Source: Mesorhizobium sp. SOD10
Lineage (GTDB): Bacteria; Pseudomonadota; Alphaproteobacteria; Rhizobiales; Rhizobiaceae
DNA length: 64,000 nt
Assembly (NCBI GenBank): GCA_000824805.1
Contig: CCNA01000045.1
Coordinates: 1-64,000 of the forward strand
Direction: 5' to 3'
Shown: piece by piece, positions 54,487-63,390 of the stretch
Position numbering within the stretch: position 1 is the first letter of the stretch
Layout of the letters: the number at the start of each line of letters is the position of its first letter
Notes under the pieces: model-generated
What the model was told of the DNA's origin: nothing
What the model saw: the letters and a program-made list of their open reading frames with translations, nothing else
The model's database searches: none
Made by a program: the position numbers and the translations under genes

Positions 54487-55386
54487 ATGGCCGAAGTGAT
54501 TGATGGGAAGAGTGTCGCCGAGGATGTGGTTTCGAAGGTCAAGGCTCTGACCGCGGAGCTGTCGGCCAAGGGAGCCACCAAGCCCGGCCTTGCCGTGGTG
54601 ATCGTCGGCGAAGACCCGGCAAGCCAGGTCTATGTCGCCTCGAAATCGCGCACCGCCAAGGAATGCGGCTTCCATTCGCTCCAGCATACGCTGCCGGCCG
54701 ACACCACCGAGGAACAATTGCTGAAGATCATCGGCGATCTCAACGCCGACAAATCGATCCACGGCATCCTCGTGCAACTGCCCCTTCCCGGCCACATCGA
54801 CGCCGGCAAGGTGATCCAGACGATCGCACCGGAGAAGGATGTCGACGGCTTCCACTTCATCAATGTCGGCAAGCTTGGCACCGGCGAGCTCGAAACGGCC
54901 TTCGTGCCCTGCACGCCGGCGGGCTCCATGCTTTTGATCGAACGGGTGCGCGGCAAGGACCTGTCCGGCCTCAACGCCGTCGTCGTGGGCCGCTCCAACA
55001 TCGTCGGCAAGCCGATGGCCAATCTTTTGCTCGCCGCCAACTGCACGGTGACCATTGCCCACAGCCGCACCAGGGATCTGCCGGCGCTTGCCCGCACCGC
55101 CGACATCTTGGTCGCCGCCGTCGGCCGCCCGGAAATGGTCAAGGGCGATTGGGTGAAGCCCGGCGCGACGGTGATCGATGTCGGCATCAACCGCATCCCG
55201 GCGCCTGAGAAGGGCGAGGGCAAGAGCCGGCTGGTCGGCGACGTCGCCTATGCGGAGGCGGCCAAGGTCGCGGGTGCCATCACGCCGGTGCCCGGCGGTG
55301 TCGGGCCGATGACCATTGCCATGCTGATGGCGAACACTGTAGCTTCCGCCTACCTCGCGGCCGGGTTGAAGCGGCCGTCCTTCTGA
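54487..55386 (+). CDS. folD: methylenetetrahydrofolate dehydrogenase/cyclohydrolase FolD
   Basis: A 299-residue bifunctional enzyme that interconverts 5,10-methylene- and 10-formyl-tetrahydrofolate with NADP. The start ATG 54487 follows GAGGG. Family parts are VYVASKSRTAKECG with the catalytic Lys, GRSNIVGKPMANLLL (NADP site) and TPVPGGVGPMTIAMLM near the end. Length is normal. It is a stand-alone gene here, upstream of the GlxA-type regulator by about 20 bases, although a functional link is not suggested. Confidence 0.97.
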   Translation: MAEVIDGKSVAEDVVSKVKALTAELSAKGATKPGLAVVIVGEDPASQVYVASKSRTAKECGFHSLQHTLPADTTEEQLLKIIGDLNADKSIHGILVQLPLPGHIDAGKVIQTIAPEKDVDGFHFINVGKLGTGELETAFVPCTPAGSMLLIERVRGKDLSGLNAVVVGRSNIVGKPMANLLLAANCTVTIAHSRTRDLPALARTADILVAAVGRPEMVKGDWVKPGATVIDVGINRIPAPEKGEGKSRLVGDVAYAEAAKVAGAITPVPGGVGPMTIAMLMANTVASAYLAAGLKRPSF

Positions 55387-55404
55387 TTTGAGAAAGCCCT
55401 GGCA

Positions 55405-56403
55405 TTGCCGAACCTGACTGCCTCCATCGAGCGGCCGATCACGAACGATCCCGTTCAGGGCGGCCGCCAGTTCGGCTTCCTGCTCGTCGACAAGTTCTCG
55501 ATGTTCTCGCTGGCGGCGGCCATCGACTGCTTCCGCTCGGCCAACCGCCTGCTCGGCCGCGACTTCTACGGCTGGACGACGATTTCGGCCGATGGCGACG
55601 CGGTCATGGCCTCCAACGGCCTGCCATTGAAGATAGACTATTCGGTCGCCGACATGCCGCCCGTCGACATCCTGTTCGTCTCGGTCGGCCTTACCACGGA
55701 ATTTCCCGGCAAGAGCAAGGTGCTGGCGGCGCTGCGCAGCTGGGGACGGCGCGGGAATGCGCTCGGCGCATTGTCGGTCGGCTCCTATCTTCTGGCCGAG
55801 GCCGGGCAGCTCGACGGCTACCGCTGCACCATCCATTGGGAGAACCGCGCCGGCTTCATGGAGCGTTTTCCCGACATCAACTGCACCGGCAATGTCTTCG
55901 AGATCGACCGCAAACGCTACACCTGCGCCGGCGGCACCACCTCGATCGACCTGATGCTGGAGATCGTGCGTGGCGATTTCGGCTCCAACCTCGCCAACGG
56001 CGTCGCCAACCAGTTCCAGCACGAGCGCATCCGCTCGGCCGGAGACCGCCAGCGCGTCGGACCGGAGCGCGATCTCACCGGCAAGTCGGAGAAGCTGAGG
56101 CGTATCGTCGAATTGATGGCCGATCATCTCGACGAGCCGCTGTCGGCCGTGCAGCTCGCCAAGTCGGCGGGCCTGTCGGTGCGCCAGGTCGAGCGCCTGT
56201 TCCTGCGTCACCTCAGCGTGACGCCCGGCCGCTACTATATGCGGCTGAGGCTCGAACGCGCGCGCGAACTGCTGCGCCAGACCAATATGCCGATCCTCGA
56301 CGTGGCGATCGCAACCGGTTTCACCTCGCATTCCTATTTCGCCCAGAGCTATCGGCTGCAGTTCGGCCGTCCCCCATCGGAAGAGCGCCGCACCACCTAT
56401 TAG
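55405..56403 (+). CDS. GlxA-family AraC-type regulator
   Basis: A 332-residue transcription factor with a TTG start. Residues ~20-190 have a class I glutamine-amidotransferase-like fold (FGFLLVDKFSMFSLAAAID). The C-terminal AraC helix-turn-helix pair covers about residues 230-320 (LSAVQLAKSAGLSVRQVERL, FTSHSYFAQSYRLQFG). The nucleophile position is occupied by LSVGSYLLAEAG, so the enzyme cysteine of the amidotransferase fold is replaced and the domain should only sense. The ligand is unknown. Rhizobial relatives regulate carnitine and related quaternary amine use. Confidence 0.9.
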   Translation: MPNLTASIERPITNDPVQGGRQFGFLLVDKFSMFSLAAAIDCFRSANRLLGRDFYGWTTISADGDAVMASNGLPLKIDYSVADMPPVDILFVSVGLTTEFPGKSKVLAALRSWGRRGNALGALSVGSYLLAEAGQLDGYRCTIHWENRAGFMERFPDINCTGNVFEIDRKRYTCAGGTTSIDLMLEIVRGDFGSNLANGVANQFQHERIRSAGDRQRVGPERDLTGKSEKLRRIVELMADHLDEPLSAVQLAKSAGLSVRQVERLFLRHLSVTPGRYYMRLRLERARELLRQTNMPILDVAIATGFTSHSYFAQSYRLQFGRPPSEERRTTY

Positions 56404-56498
56404 AGTGCCCCGCCGTTCACCCGCGGCCGGGGTTGTTTCCAGGACCCGCCTCAAATAGCTTTCACAGCGCGGACGAGGGTTGCTCTCAGGAGATTTTC

Positions 56499-58157
56499 AT
56501 GGCGGGACTGATACGGAGCGCCGCTGCGGCGGTCCTTCTTTTGTCGATGACCAGTTTCGGCTTTGCCGCCAACAAGGTCATCATCATCCTCGATGCATCG
56601 GGCTCGATGTGGGCGCAGATCGACGGCAAGCCGAAGCTGGAGATCGCGCGTGAATCGCTGCGCACGGTGCTGCAGTCGGTGCCGGCCGACGACGAGATCG
56701 GCTTCATGGCCTACGGCCATCGCACCAAGGGGAGCTGCGACGACATCGAGTTGATCGTGCCGCCGCAGGCCGGCTCCGCCAGCGCCATTTCGGCAGCGGC
56801 CGACAGCATGAAATTCCTGGGCAAGACGCCGCTCACGGCCGCCGTCAAGCAGGCCGCCCAGGCGCTCAAATACACCGAGGACAAGGCAACCGTGGTGCTG
56901 ATCACCGACGGGCTGGAGACCTGCGGCGGCGATCCCTGCGCGCTCGGCAAGGAGCTGAAGCAAACCGGCGTCGATTTCAGAGCCGATGTCGTCGGCTTCG
57001 GCCTGAGCGCCGACGAGGGCAGACAGATCGCCTGCCTCGCCGAAAACACCGGCGGCAAATACATCCAGGCCTCCGACGAGAAGGCGCTGCAGGAAGCTCT
57101 GGTCGAGACCGTGGCGGCTCCGGTTCCTGCGCCGGAGCCCGCTCCGGCCCCAGCGCCGGCGCCTGAACCCGCCAAGCCCGAATTCAATTTCATGCCGAGC
57201 GTGGTTATGGCCGAGGGTGGTCCAGAAATCTCCGATAACAGCAATGCCTGGGAGATCTACAAGGCCGCCGCCGACGGCACGCGCGGCGACCAGGTCATAA
57301 CCGAGTATGGCGAGCTCAAGACCAACCTCGAGCCGGGCGACTATGTTATCGTCGCCCGAGACGACGAGGCAAAGAGCGAGCAGAAGGTCAAGATAGAGGC
57401 CGGTCAGGTTTATAGGCCGCTGTTCACGCTGAACGCCGGCACCCTGGTCATTCACCCGCATGCGAGCCAGGGCTCGGAGATCAGCAGCGAGGCGCGCGTC
57501 GACTTCGCCTATCCGGGCGGCAGCACCACGCATTATGGCGATGCCAAAGCCACCCTGCCGGCGGGCGAGCAGAAGGTCACGGTGCAGATCGGCGCCGGCA
57601 CCGTGACCGAAACCGTCCAGCTTGCCGCCGGACAAACTGTCGAGAAAGATATCGTCGTCGGCGTCGGCCATGCCGTGCTTAACGCCTACTACACCGCAGG
57701 CGGCGACAAGGCCGACAATTCCGGCATCGGCTTCGAGATCGTCAAGGCGAAGAAGAAGATCGACGGCTCGCGCGAAAGCGTCGAGCACTCCTACGGACCG
57801 GACAGCAAGTTCTGGCTGCCGCCGGACGACTATGTGGCACTCACGAAGCTCGATCTCGCCGTAGTCGAGCAGCCCTTCAGCATCAAGGCCGGCGACAACC
57901 AGAATGTTAACGTGGCTCTCGATGCCGGCGTACTGGCAATGTCTGCACCTGGCGCGTATTCGATCGAGGTGTTCTCGTCAAAGAAGGACATCGAAGGCAA
58001 ACGCAAGTCGTTGGGCTTAAGCTATGGCGACAGCTGGCAGCAGACGATTCCGGCCGGCGACTATGTCGTCGTGCGCCACATGTCGGCTGAGGGCCAGGAG
58101 AAGGAAGTCCCGGTGACGATCAAGGCCGGTGAGCGGAGCGAGATAACCGTTCAGTAG
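56499..58157 (+). CDS. exported von Willebrand A domain protein
   Basis: A 552-residue protein from ATG 56499, with AGGAG six bases upstream. A signal peptide (ending FGFAA, residues 1-24) is followed by a VWA domain (residues ~26-210). The metal-ion site has DASGS (Asp32, Ser34, Ser36), a Thr in GKTPLTAA and Asp in LITDGLETC. Next come a Pro/Ala/Glu linker (APAPEPAKPEF-type) and two to three repeated beta-rich domains of ~95 residues, with DYVIVARDD / DYVALTKLD / DYVVVRHMS at their ends. It is probably periplasmic and binds a divalent metal or a partner protein. It is monocistronic and ends at a clear terminator. Confidence 0.88.
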   Translation: MAGLIRSAAAAVLLLSMTSFGFAANKVIIILDASGSMWAQIDGKPKLEIARESLRTVLQSVPADDEIGFMAYGHRTKGSCDDIELIVPPQAGSASAISAAADSMKFLGKTPLTAAVKQAAQALKYTEDKATVVLITDGLETCGGDPCALGKELKQTGVDFRADVVGFGLSADEGRQIACLAENTGGKYIQASDEKALQEALVETVAAPVPAPEPAPAPAPAPEPAKPEFNFMPSVVMAEGGPEISDNSNAWEIYKAAADGTRGDQVITEYGELKTNLEPGDYVIVARDDEAKSEQKVKIEAGQVYRPLFTLNAGTLVIHPHASQGSEISSEARVDFAYPGGSTTHYGDAKATLPAGEQKVTVQIGAGTVTETVQLAAGQTVEKDIVVGVGHAVLNAYYTAGGDKADNSGIGFEIVKAKKKIDGSRESVEHSYGPDSKFWLPPDDYVALTKLDLAVVEQPFSIKAGDNQNVNVALDAGVLAMSAPGAYSIEVFSSKKDIEGKRKSLGLSYGDSWQQTIPAGDYVVVRHMSAEGQEKEVPVTIKAGERSEITVQ

Positions 58158-58182
58158 GCCTTGGCAGCCCTGCAGGCGAAGA

Positions 58183-58208
58183 GGGCGGCGCCGAGCCGCC
58201 CCTTTTTT
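58183..58208 (+). terminator. Rho-independent terminator of the VWA gene
   Basis: A 7-bp GC stem, GGGCGGC at 58183-58189 and GCCGCCC at 58195-58201, with loop GCCGA, is followed by C and six T (58203-58208). It starts 25 bases after the stop. On the other strand there is no T-run, so it serves the plus strand. It separates the VWA gene from the convergent edd gene. Confidence 0.9.
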
Positions 58209-58225
58209 GTAAAGCATGGGGGAGA

Positions 58226-60049
58226 TCAGGCGTTTCCGAACGCCGCCGCCCCATGGTCGGCGCGGCCGACCAACTGCCGGAAGCCGGCGAACAGCTCTCG
58301 GCCGAAGCCGAACTCGTTGCTGATGAGGTCGGCGTCCGCCGTGCGGCGCAGCGCGAATTCCGTTCCCGGCACCAGCACTTCGAGCGTGCCGGCCTCGGCA
58401 TCGAGCCGGATGATGTCGCCGTCATGGATCCTGGCGATCGGCCCGTCCTCGACCGCTTCCGGCGTCACGTGGATCGCCGCCGGCACCTTGCCGGAGGCCC
58501 CCGACATGCGCCCGTCGGTCACCAGCGCGACGCGCTGGCCGCGATCCTGCAGGATGCCGAGCACGGTGGTGAGCTTGTGCAGCTCCGGCATGCCGTTGGC
58601 CTTCGGCCCCTGGAAGCGGATGACCGCGACGAAGTCGCCGGTAAGCTGGCCTGCCTTGAAGGCATCGTTCAGCGCCTGCTGGCTGTCGAACACCTTTGCC
58701 GGCGCCTCGATGACGCGGCGTTCCGGTTTGACGGCGGAGGTCTTGATGACGGCGTGGCCGAGATTGCCGCCAAGCACTTTCAGGCCGCCCGTCGGCTGGA
58801 ACGCTTTCTTGACCGGTGCCAGCACCTTCTCGTCGCCGCTGTTGAGAGGCGCCGCTTCGCGCACCACGCTGCCGTCCTCGCCAAGCCTCGCCTCGACCGC
58901 GTAGGGCCGCAGGCCTTCGCCCCACACCGTCTGCACATCCTCGTGCAAGAGGCCTTCGTCGAGCAGCTCGCGGATCAGGAAGCCGAGCCCGCCGGCGGCA
59001 TGGAAATGGTTCACGTCCGCAAGCCCGTTCGGATAGACGCGCGCGAGCAGCGGCACGGCCTCTGACAGGTCGGAAATGTCCTGCCAGGTCAATGTGATGC
59101 CGGCGGCTGCGGCCATGGCGATCAGGTGGATCGTATGATTGGTCGAGCCGCCCGTGGCGTGCAGGCCGACCACGCCGTTGACGATGGAACGCTCGTCGAT
59201 CATGCGCCCGACCGGCGTATAGGCATTGCCGAGCGCGGTGATCGCCAGCGCGCGCTTGGCGGCTTCCCTGGTCAGCGCGTCGCGCAGCGGCGTGCCCGGA
59301 TTGACGAAGGAGGCGCCGGGCGTATGTAGGCCCATGATCTCCATCAGCATCTGGTTGGAATTGGCGGTGCCGTAGAAGGTGCAGGTGCCCGGCCCGTGAT
59401 AGGACTTGGACTCCGCTTCCAGCAGTTCGGCGCGGCCGACCTTGCCTTCGGCATAAAGCTGGCGGACCTTGGCCTTCTCGTCGTTCGCGAGCCCGGATGT
59501 CATCGGTCCTGCGGGGATGAAGACGGCCGGCAGATGGCCGAAGGTGAGTGCGGCGATCACCAGTCCGGGCACGATCTTGTCGCACACGCCGAGGAAGACG
59601 GCCGCGTCGAACATGTTATGCGACAGGCCGATCGCCGCCGCCATCGCGATCACATCGCGCGAGAACAGCGACAGCTCCATGCCGGGCTGCCCTTGGGTGA
59701 CGCCGTCGCACATCGCCGGCACGCCGCCGGCCACCTGGGCGATGCCGCCGGCCTCGCGCGCGGCTTCCTTGATCAGCGCCGGGAACGTCTCGAAGGGCTG
59801 ATGCGCCGACAGCATGTCGTTGTAGGAGGTGATGATGCCGAGATTCGGCACGCGGTCGCCGCCAAGCGCGATCTTTTCCGACGGGCTGCACACGGCAAAG
59901 CCATGGGCGAGATTGCCGCAGCCCAGCACGGCGCGGTTGGCGGTGCGGCTGGAAGCCTCCGCGATGCGGCCGAGATAGGCTTCGCGGCCGGCTTTCGAAC
60001 GGTGGCGGATGCGTTCCGTGATGGCTTCGATATCGCGTCTGGCTGTCAT
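58226..60049 (-). CDS. edd: 6-phosphogluconate dehydratase
   Basis: A 607-residue dehydratase that turns 6-phosphogluconate into KDPG, the first committed Entner-Doudoroff step. The IlvD/Edd pattern is present: LGIITSYNDMLSAHQPFE, VPAMCDGVTQGQPGMELSL, GVCDKIVPGLVIAAL with iron-sulfur cysteines, and RMSGASGKVPAAIH near the C-terminus. Length is normal. AAAGGACGG precedes the ATG. It ends the zwf-pgl-edd operon. Confidence 0.96.
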   Translation of the reverse strand: MTARRDIEAITERIRHRSKAGREAYLGRIAEASSRTANRAVLGCGNLAHGFAVCSPSEKIALGGDRVPNLGIITSYNDMLSAHQPFETFPALIKEAAREAGGIAQVAGGVPAMCDGVTQGQPGMELSLFSRDVIAMAAAIGLSHNMFDAAVFLGVCDKIVPGLVIAALTFGHLPAVFIPAGPMTSGLANDEKAKVRQLYAEGKVGRAELLEAESKSYHGPGTCTFYGTANSNQMLMEIMGLHTPGASFVNPGTPLRDALTREAAKRALAITALGNAYTPVGRMIDERSIVNGVVGLHATGGSTNHTIHLIAMAAAAGITLTWQDISDLSEAVPLLARVYPNGLADVNHFHAAGGLGFLIRELLDEGLLHEDVQTVWGEGLRPYAVEARLGEDGSVVREAAPLNSGDEKVLAPVKKAFQPTGGLKVLGGNLGHAVIKTSAVKPERRVIEAPAKVFDSQQALNDAFKAGQLTGDFVAVIRFQGPKANGMPELHKLTTVLGILQDRGQRVALVTDGRMSGASGKVPAAIHVTPEAVEDGPIARIHDGDIIRLDAEAGTLEVLVPGTEFALRRTADADLISNEFGFGRELFAGFRQLVGRADHGAAAFGNA

Positions 60050-60110
60050 GGTCCGTCCTTTCGAGCCCGGCGACGTCCTCCCTCTGCCACCGGACTGTCC
60101 TCATCTGAAA

Positions 60111-60827
60111 TCAGGGTGCCCAGAACACCTCTATCGGTCGCGGCGCCGCCTCGAGCACTCTGCGGATTGGCTTCTTCGCGCCGGGACCGGTCGCGCCGTT
60201 GAACGCGGCGCGCTTGTCCTCGCCTTCAATATGGAGCGCGATGAAGCCGGCAGCGACGATGCGCGTCATCGACAGGGTGAGCCGCGGCTCACCGCCGCTT
60301 GCCGCGTGCACCGGCAGCACGATCCGCTGCGAGGCCGGGTCGAGCAATTCCTCGAGATTGCCGGCATCGGGGAAGAACGACGCCGTATGGCCATCGCCGC
60401 CCATGCCGAGGATCACCACGTCGAGCGGCCATGGCAGCGATCTGAGCGCTTCGCTGTCCGCCGCGGCGGCGTCCTCGATGCTTGCCGCCTCATGATAGAG
60501 CGGCACGAAGCGCGCCGCCGCGGCCTTGTTCTGGAGCAGGTTCGCCGCCACCAGACCGGCATTGGAGCGCGACGAGGACGGCGGCACGAAACGCTCGTCG
60601 ACCAGCGTCACGGTGACCTTGTCCCAGGCGATCGGCATGGTCGACAGCACCGCGAACAGTTTCGCCGGCGTGGTGCCGCCGGACACCGCGAGCAGCGCCG
60701 TGCCGCGTTCCGTGATGGCGCCGGTCAACCGGTCTGCGATCTCACTGGCAAGCGCTGTTGCCAGGTTCTGGCGGTCGGCAAAGCCGTTCCAGCCGTAGCG
60801 GAGTTCGCTCAATTGCTCTCGTGCCAT
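60111..60827 (-). CDS. pgl: 6-phosphogluconolactonase
   Basis: A 238-residue enzyme that hydrolyses 6-phosphogluconolactone. From ATG 60827 it shows the sugar-phosphate domain with LLAVSGGTTPAKLFAVL, VTLVDERFVPPSS and the signature ILGMGGDGHTASFFP. The start overlaps the zwf stop by 19 bases, which supports coupling. It lies about 60 bases before edd. Confidence 0.95.
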   Translation of the reverse strand: MAREQLSELRYGWNGFADRQNLATALASEIADRLTGAITERGTALLAVSGGTTPAKLFAVLSTMPIAWDKVTVTLVDERFVPPSSSRSNAGLVAANLLQNKAAAARFVPLYHEAASIEDAAAADSEALRSLPWPLDVVILGMGGDGHTASFFPDAGNLEELLDPASQRIVLPVHAASGGEPRLTLSMTRIVAAGFIALHIEGEDKRAAFNGATGPGAKKPIRRVLEAAPRPIEVFWAP

Positions 60828-62278
60828 GTCCGTCCGTCGCGTTCGATAAGAGCGATCGAGGCCGACGGCCCCCACGTTCCGGCCGTATAGCCCTGCGCCT
60901 CCTGCCTGGCGCTCTCCCAGGCGTTCTGGATCGGGTCGATCCATTTCCACGCCGCCTCGACTTCGTCGCGGCGCATGAACAGCGTCTGGTTGCCGCGCAC
61001 CACATCCATGATCAGCCGCTCATAGGCATCGGGCGCGCGCCCGTCGAAAGACTGCGCGAAGCTCATGTCGAGCGAAATCTGGCGCAGCCGCATGCCGCCC
61101 GGCCCCGGATCCTTGATCATGATGAACTGCTTGACGCCTTCGTCGGGCTGCAGCCGGATCACCAGCTGATTGGCGAAGATCGGCCCGGCGCCTTCGTCGA
61201 AGATTGAAAAGGGGATCGGCTTGAACTCGATAACGATCTCCGAAACCCGGCTCGCCAGCCTTTTGCCGGTCCGGAGATAGAACGGAACGCCGGCCCAGCG
61301 CCAGTTGCCGATCTCGGCCTTTATGGCGACGAAGGTTTCGGTGGTGCTGTCCTTGCCGAGTTCCTCGACATAGCCCTTGACCGGGCCGCCCGCCGAGGCG
61401 CCGGCGCGATACTGGCCGCGCACCGTGTGCTTGGGCGCCTCGTTGCCGTTGATGCGCTTCAGCGCCCTGAGCACCTTCAGCTTCTCGTCGCGCACGGCGT
61501 CGGCGTCCATCGAGGACGGCGTTTCCATGGCCACGAGGCAAAGAAGCTGCAGCATATGGTTCTGCACCATGTCTCGCAGCGCGCCCGCCTTGTCGTAATA
61601 GGTGACGCGGTCTTCTAGGCCGACGGTCTCCGCGACAGTGATCTGCACATGGTCGATATGGGCGGAGTTCCACAGCGGCTCATAGAGCGCGTTGGCAAAG
61701 CGCAGCGCCATCAGGTTCTGCACCGTTTCCTTGCCGAGGTAATGGTCGATGCGGAAGATCTGGCCCTCGTGAAAATCGTCGCCCACCGCGTCGTTCAGCG
61801 CGCGCGCCGAGGCCAGGTCGCGGCCGATCGGCTTTTCCAGCACGATGCGCGAGTTCGGCGTGATCAGCTTGTGCTCCTTAAGCTGATGCGAAATATCGCC
61901 GAACAGCGCCGGCGCCACCGCGAGATAGAAGGCGCGGATGCAATCGCTCTCGCCGATCGCCTTCTTCAGCTTGTCGAAACCTGCTCCGCTGGTGGCGTCA
62001 GCCGGGACGTAGGAAAGCCTGGCCAGGAAGGTTTCCAGTTCCTTCTCATCGACATCGGCCGGCTTGACATGGGACGAAATCGCCTGCTTGGCGAAAGCCT
62101 GGAATTCGGCATCGCTCATCTTGGCGCGTGAGGTACCGATGATGCGCGTCGGTTCGGAGAACTGATGGTCACGCTGGCGATAATAGAGGGAAGGCAGGAG
62201 CTTGCGTTCCGACAGGTCGCCGGTGCCGCCGAAGATGATGAAGTCGAAGGGATCGACAGGGATGATCTGGCTAGTCAT
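60809..62278 (-). CDS. zwf: glucose-6-phosphate 1-dehydrogenase
   Basis: A 489-residue enzyme that oxidises glucose 6-phosphate with NADP. From ATG 62278 (MTSQIIPVD) it begins with the nucleotide motif IIFGGTGDLSERKLLPSLY. The active-site segment is RIDHYLGKETVQNLMALRF. Upstream in-frame codons to 62554 do not look like this family. It is the first gene of the operon, so the gap to the divergent SDR gene should hold its promoter. Confidence 0.97.
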   Translation of the reverse strand: MTSQIIPVDPFDFIIFGGTGDLSERKLLPSLYYRQRDHQFSEPTRIIGTSRAKMSDAEFQAFAKQAISSHVKPADVDEKELETFLARLSYVPADATSGAGFDKLKKAIGESDCIRAFYLAVAPALFGDISHQLKEHKLITPNSRIVLEKPIGRDLASARALNDAVGDDFHEGQIFRIDHYLGKETVQNLMALRFANALYEPLWNSAHIDHVQITVAETVGLEDRVTYYDKAGALRDMVQNHMLQLLCLVAMETPSSMDADAVRDEKLKVLRALKRINGNEAPKHTVRGQYRAGASAGGPVKGYVEELGKDSTTETFVAIKAEIGNWRWAGVPFYLRTGKRLASRVSEIVIEFKPIPFSIFDEGAGPIFANQLVIRLQPDEGVKQFIMIKDPGPGGMRLRQISLDMSFAQSFDGRAPDAYERLIMDVVRGNQTLFMRRDEVEAAWKWIDPIQNAWESARQEAQGYTAGTWGPSASIALIERDGRTWHESN

Positions 62279-62568
62279 GGTCAGTCCGATTTGATGCCGG
62301 ATGCCGGCAGCGTGGTTGGTATATTCTAATCGATTTAAATTTTCCAGTGCCATGGTGTCACAGGCAGGACCAATCACTTGCTGTTGCATCGGTCCACCTG
62401 TTTCCCGACACTTGCGCCGCCGACAGGCCTGTCGGTAAAGCCACGGCTTCCGGCAACGTTCGCGGCCGCACCATAGAACGCGAATGTGACGAAAGCTAAG
62501 GGAGAATATCGCTGCGGGGCGGCAGCCGGAAAAGCAAGAACTGCGGAAATCCAATGGACGGGAAAACC
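62279..62568. promoter_or_regulatory. divergent promoter region of zwf and the SDR gene
   Basis: About 290 gene-free bases between divergent starts. The AT-rich stretch 62,318-62,345 (ATATTCTAATCGATTTAAAT) is the obvious promoter candidate for zwf. No named operator is recognised, and no small gene is convincing. Confidence 0.45.
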
Positions 62569-63315
62569 ATGCGTCTGGAAAACAAGGTCGCCATCATCAC
62601 CGGTGCCGCGTCGGGTTTCGGGGAGGGCATGGCCCGGCGCTTCGCCGAAGAGGGCGCGCGCGTGGTCGTCGCCGACCTCAACGCCAAGGGCGCCGAGCGG
62701 GTGGCCGAAGAGATCGGTCCCAACGCGATCTGGACCCAGACCGATGTGTCCCAGCGCTCTGAATTCGACGAGATGATCGATGCCGCCAAGAGCGCCTTCG
62801 GCCGCATTGACATCATGGTCAACAATGCGGGCTTCACGCATCGCAACGGCGATCTGCTCGGCGTCGACGAGGAGACCTTCGACCTGATCACCGCCGTCAA
62901 CATGAAGGCGATTTACCACGCAGCGCTGGCCATCGTGCCGATCATGGACCGGCAGGGCGGCGGCGTCATCCTGACCACGGCCTCGACGGCGGGGCTTCGG
63001 CCCAGGCCGGGCCTGACCTGGTACAACGCCTCCAAGGGCTGGGCGATCACCGCCACCAAGTCGATGGCGGTCGAGCTCGCGCCGAAGAACATCCGCGTCA
63101 ACTGCCTGTGCCCGGTCGCCGGCGAGACAGGCATGCTGGAGAAATTCATGGGCGCGGACACGCCTGAAATCCGTGAAAGATTCCGCGCCTCGATCCCGCT
63201 CGGCCGGCTTTCGACACCCCTCGACATCGCCAACGCGGCGCTGTGGCTCGCCTCGGACGAAGCCGCCTTCATCACCGGCGTGGCGCTGGAGGTCGATGGC
63301 GGCCGCTGCGTCTAG
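62569..63315 (+). CDS. short-chain dehydrogenase/reductase
   Basis: A 248-residue classical SDR. A start at 62554 would add five residues. The cofactor motif is TGAASGFGEG (residues ~10-19), with NNAG in the fourth strand, the active-site serine region TTASTAG, and YNASKG (Tyr-x3-Lys). The C-terminus VALEVDGGRCV is typical of 3-oxoacyl-type or glucose-dehydrogenase-like members. The substrate is unknown. It stands alone, divergent from zwf. Confidence 0.9.
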   Translation: MRLENKVAIITGAASGFGEGMARRFAEEGARVVVADLNAKGAERVAEEIGPNAIWTQTDVSQRSEFDEMIDAAKSAFGRIDIMVNNAGFTHRNGDLLGVDEETFDLITAVNMKAIYHAALAIVPIMDRQGGGVILTTASTAGLRPRPGLTWYNASKGWAITATKSMAVELAPKNIRVNCLCPVAGETGMLEKFMGADTPEIRERFRASIPLGRLSTPLDIANAALWLASDEAAFITGVALEVDGGRCV

Positions 63316-63390
63316 GTAACGGACGTGCGGCTCGTGTTTGACTCGATGATGCGGCGAAAGGCATAACGGTGCCTGGGTGGGGCGGGCGCT

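Noticed and set aside
54271..56454. Minus-strand open frame of 727 codons opposite folD and the GlxA-type regulator
   Set aside because: Both plus-strand genes are certain. The frame is Arg/Asp/His-rich mirror sequence with no domain.
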